Origin: Microbacterium esteraromaticum
GTDB lineage: Bacteria > Actinomycetota > Actinomycetes > Actinomycetales > Microbacteriaceae
Direction: 5' to 3'
Length of the DNA: 64,000 bases
NCBI RefSeq assembly: GCF_016907315.1
Contig: NZ_JAFBBS010000001.1
Span: 2,108,001 to 2,172,000 of the forward strand
This document shows positions 63,029 to 64,000 of this stretch, one piece after another. The notes under the pieces were generated by a model. That model was not told the DNA's origin. It searched no databases and was given only the letters and a program-made list of their open reading frames with translations. Within the stretch, counting starts at the first letter, position 1; each line of letters starts with the position of its first letter. A program made the translations under genes and the position numbers.

Positions 63029-64000
63029 ATGACCATGACCCCCGAACAGGCCGCCTGGTTCCAGGGCACCTTCCACCGTCTCGTCGAGAACGTCGACAAG
63101 GCGCTGCAGGGCAAGAGCGAGATCGTCAGCCTCGTCGTCGCCGCCATGCTCGCCGAGGGCCACGTGCTGCTCGAAGACGCACCTGGCACCGGCAAGACCA
63201 GCCTCGCGAAGGCGCTCGCGGCGACCGTGCAGGGCACCAGTTCGCGCATCCAGTTCACTCCCGACCTGCTGCCCTCCGACGTGACCGGCGTCACCATCTA
63301 CGATCAGCAGGCGCACCGCTTCGAGTTCCACAAGGGCCCGATCTTCGCGTCGATCGTGCTGGCGGACGAGATCAACCGCGCCTCGCCGAAGACCCAGTCG
63401 GCGCTGCTCGAGGTCATGGAGGAGTCGCGGGTCACCGTCGACGGCGTGACGCACGAGGCGGGTCGTCCGTTCCTCGTCATCGCCACGCAGAACCCGGTCG
63501 AGCAGGCGGGCACCTACAAGCTGCCCGAGGCGCAGCTCGACCGCTTCCTGATCAAGACATCGATCGGATACCCCGACCTCGACGTCGCAGAGCGCATCCT
63601 CGCCGGTGCCTCGGACCGCAACCCGTCGGCCGGCCTCACCGCGGTGATCACCACGGGCGCCGTGGCCGACATGGCCGATCTGGCCGCCACGGTGCACGTC
63701 GAGCCCGCGGTGCTGCGCTACACCGCCGAGCTGTCCGAGGCGACGCGCGGCGACTCCGCCATCCGCCTCGGTGTCTCGGTGCGCGGTGCGATCGCCATGA
63801 TCCGCATCGCGAAGGTGTGGGCAGCCGCACACGGCCGCCACTACGTGCTGCCCGACGACATCAAGGCCCTGGCCCGCCCGGTCTGGCAGCACCGTCTGCT
63901 GCTCGACGCCGAGGCGGAGTTCGCCGGCACCTCGGCAGAGAGCGTGATCGGGCGCGTGCTCGAGAACGTGGCTGCGCCGCAGGCGCGCGCGGCGGTCTGA
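63029..64000 (+). CDS. MoxR family AAA+ ATPase
   Basis: 323 residues, complete; the stop is the last three bases of the window. Walker A is EDAPGTGKTSLAKAL (about 50-64), Walker B VLADEINRASPKTQ (about 110-123), then sensor 1 VIATQNPVEQAGTYKLPEAQ, which is the MoxR signature. MoxR proteins are chaperone-like ATPases, usually followed by DUF58 (VWA-like) and transglutaminase genes, which should lie beyond the edge. The 33-bp spacing to the surface-protein gene suggests one operon. ATG 63029 has only a weak ribosome site; ATG 63035 is an alternative. Confidence 0.94.
   Translation: MTMTPEQAAWFQGTFHRLVENVDKALQGKSEIVSLVVAAMLAEGHVLLEDAPGTGKTSLAKALAATVQGTSSRIQFTPDLLPSDVTGVTIYDQQAHRFEFHKGPIFASIVLADEINRASPKTQSALLEVMEESRVTVDGVTHEAGRPFLVIATQNPVEQAGTYKLPEAQLDRFLIKTSIGYPDLDVAERILAGASDRNPSAGLTAVITTGAVADMADLAATVHVEPAVLRYTAELSEATRGDSAIRLGVSVRGAIAMIRIAKVWAAAHGRHYVLPDDIKALARPVWQHRLLLDAEAEFAGTSAESVIGRVLENVAAPQARAAV

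Overview
The window looks like a chromosome segment of a high-GC actinobacterium, most likely Microbacteriaceae and probably Microbacterium. This rests on the strong G/C third-position bias, the DUF3073 and Rv2578c-type radical SAM genes, the Pr6Pr protein, the large Ig/FN3 protein beside a MoxR ATPase, many GTG starts, and ten genes whose -10 box ends exactly 6 bases before the start codon (predicted leaderless mRNAs). I see no tRNA, rRNA, CRISPR array, insertion sequence or phage gene. The longest gene-free gap is about 250 bases, so every stretch is accounted for.

Layout. 1-6436: the 3' end of purF, two CynX-type MFS carriers, DUF3073, a universal stress protein, a PadR/DUF4097 pair and a MerR-TipAS regulator with a textbook operator. 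6483-17278: a carbohydrate locus with a GH26-like secreted hydrolase, a LacI regulator, a 2-hydroxyacid dehydrogenase, an LplBCA-type importer, a DUF2264 enzyme and a GH29 alpha-fucosidase. Three related LacI-type palindromes at its promoters suggest one regulon. 17346-29079: a circularly permuted amine-oxidase-like lipoprotein, a Pr6Pr protein, twin CrcB fluoride channels, a TetR-RND efflux pair, an aldose epimerase, a DEAD-box helicase with a long repetitive N-terminus, a small membrane protein and a radical SAM protein.

29236-40999 is the most unusual block. It is one operon of ten genes, mostly with 4-bp start/stop overlaps: LacI regulator, sugar ABC importer (two permeases and a binding lipoprotein), two different ADP-ribosylglycohydrolase-family enzymes, a ribokinase-type kinase, a glycosidase-like/SUMF1 fusion, a class III CoA-transferase and a CitE-type lyase. 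I infer a catabolic pathway that imports a ribosyl-like conjugate, breaks its glycosidic bond, phosphorylates the sugar, and feeds an acid moiety through CoA activation and retro-Claisen cleavage. I know of no described pathway with this set.

41036-64000: a VanY-like carboxypeptidase, an acyl-CoA dehydrogenase, an iron-box-controlled ECF transporter (EcfA-A-T fusion) with a siderophore-interacting flavoprotein and a separate S component, RecQ, OsmC, a MetNIQ methionine importer with a short MetN, an acyl-CoA oxidase, Tag glycosylase, a secreted subtilase, a 2025-residue Ig/FN3 surface protein, and a MoxR ATPase ending on the last base.
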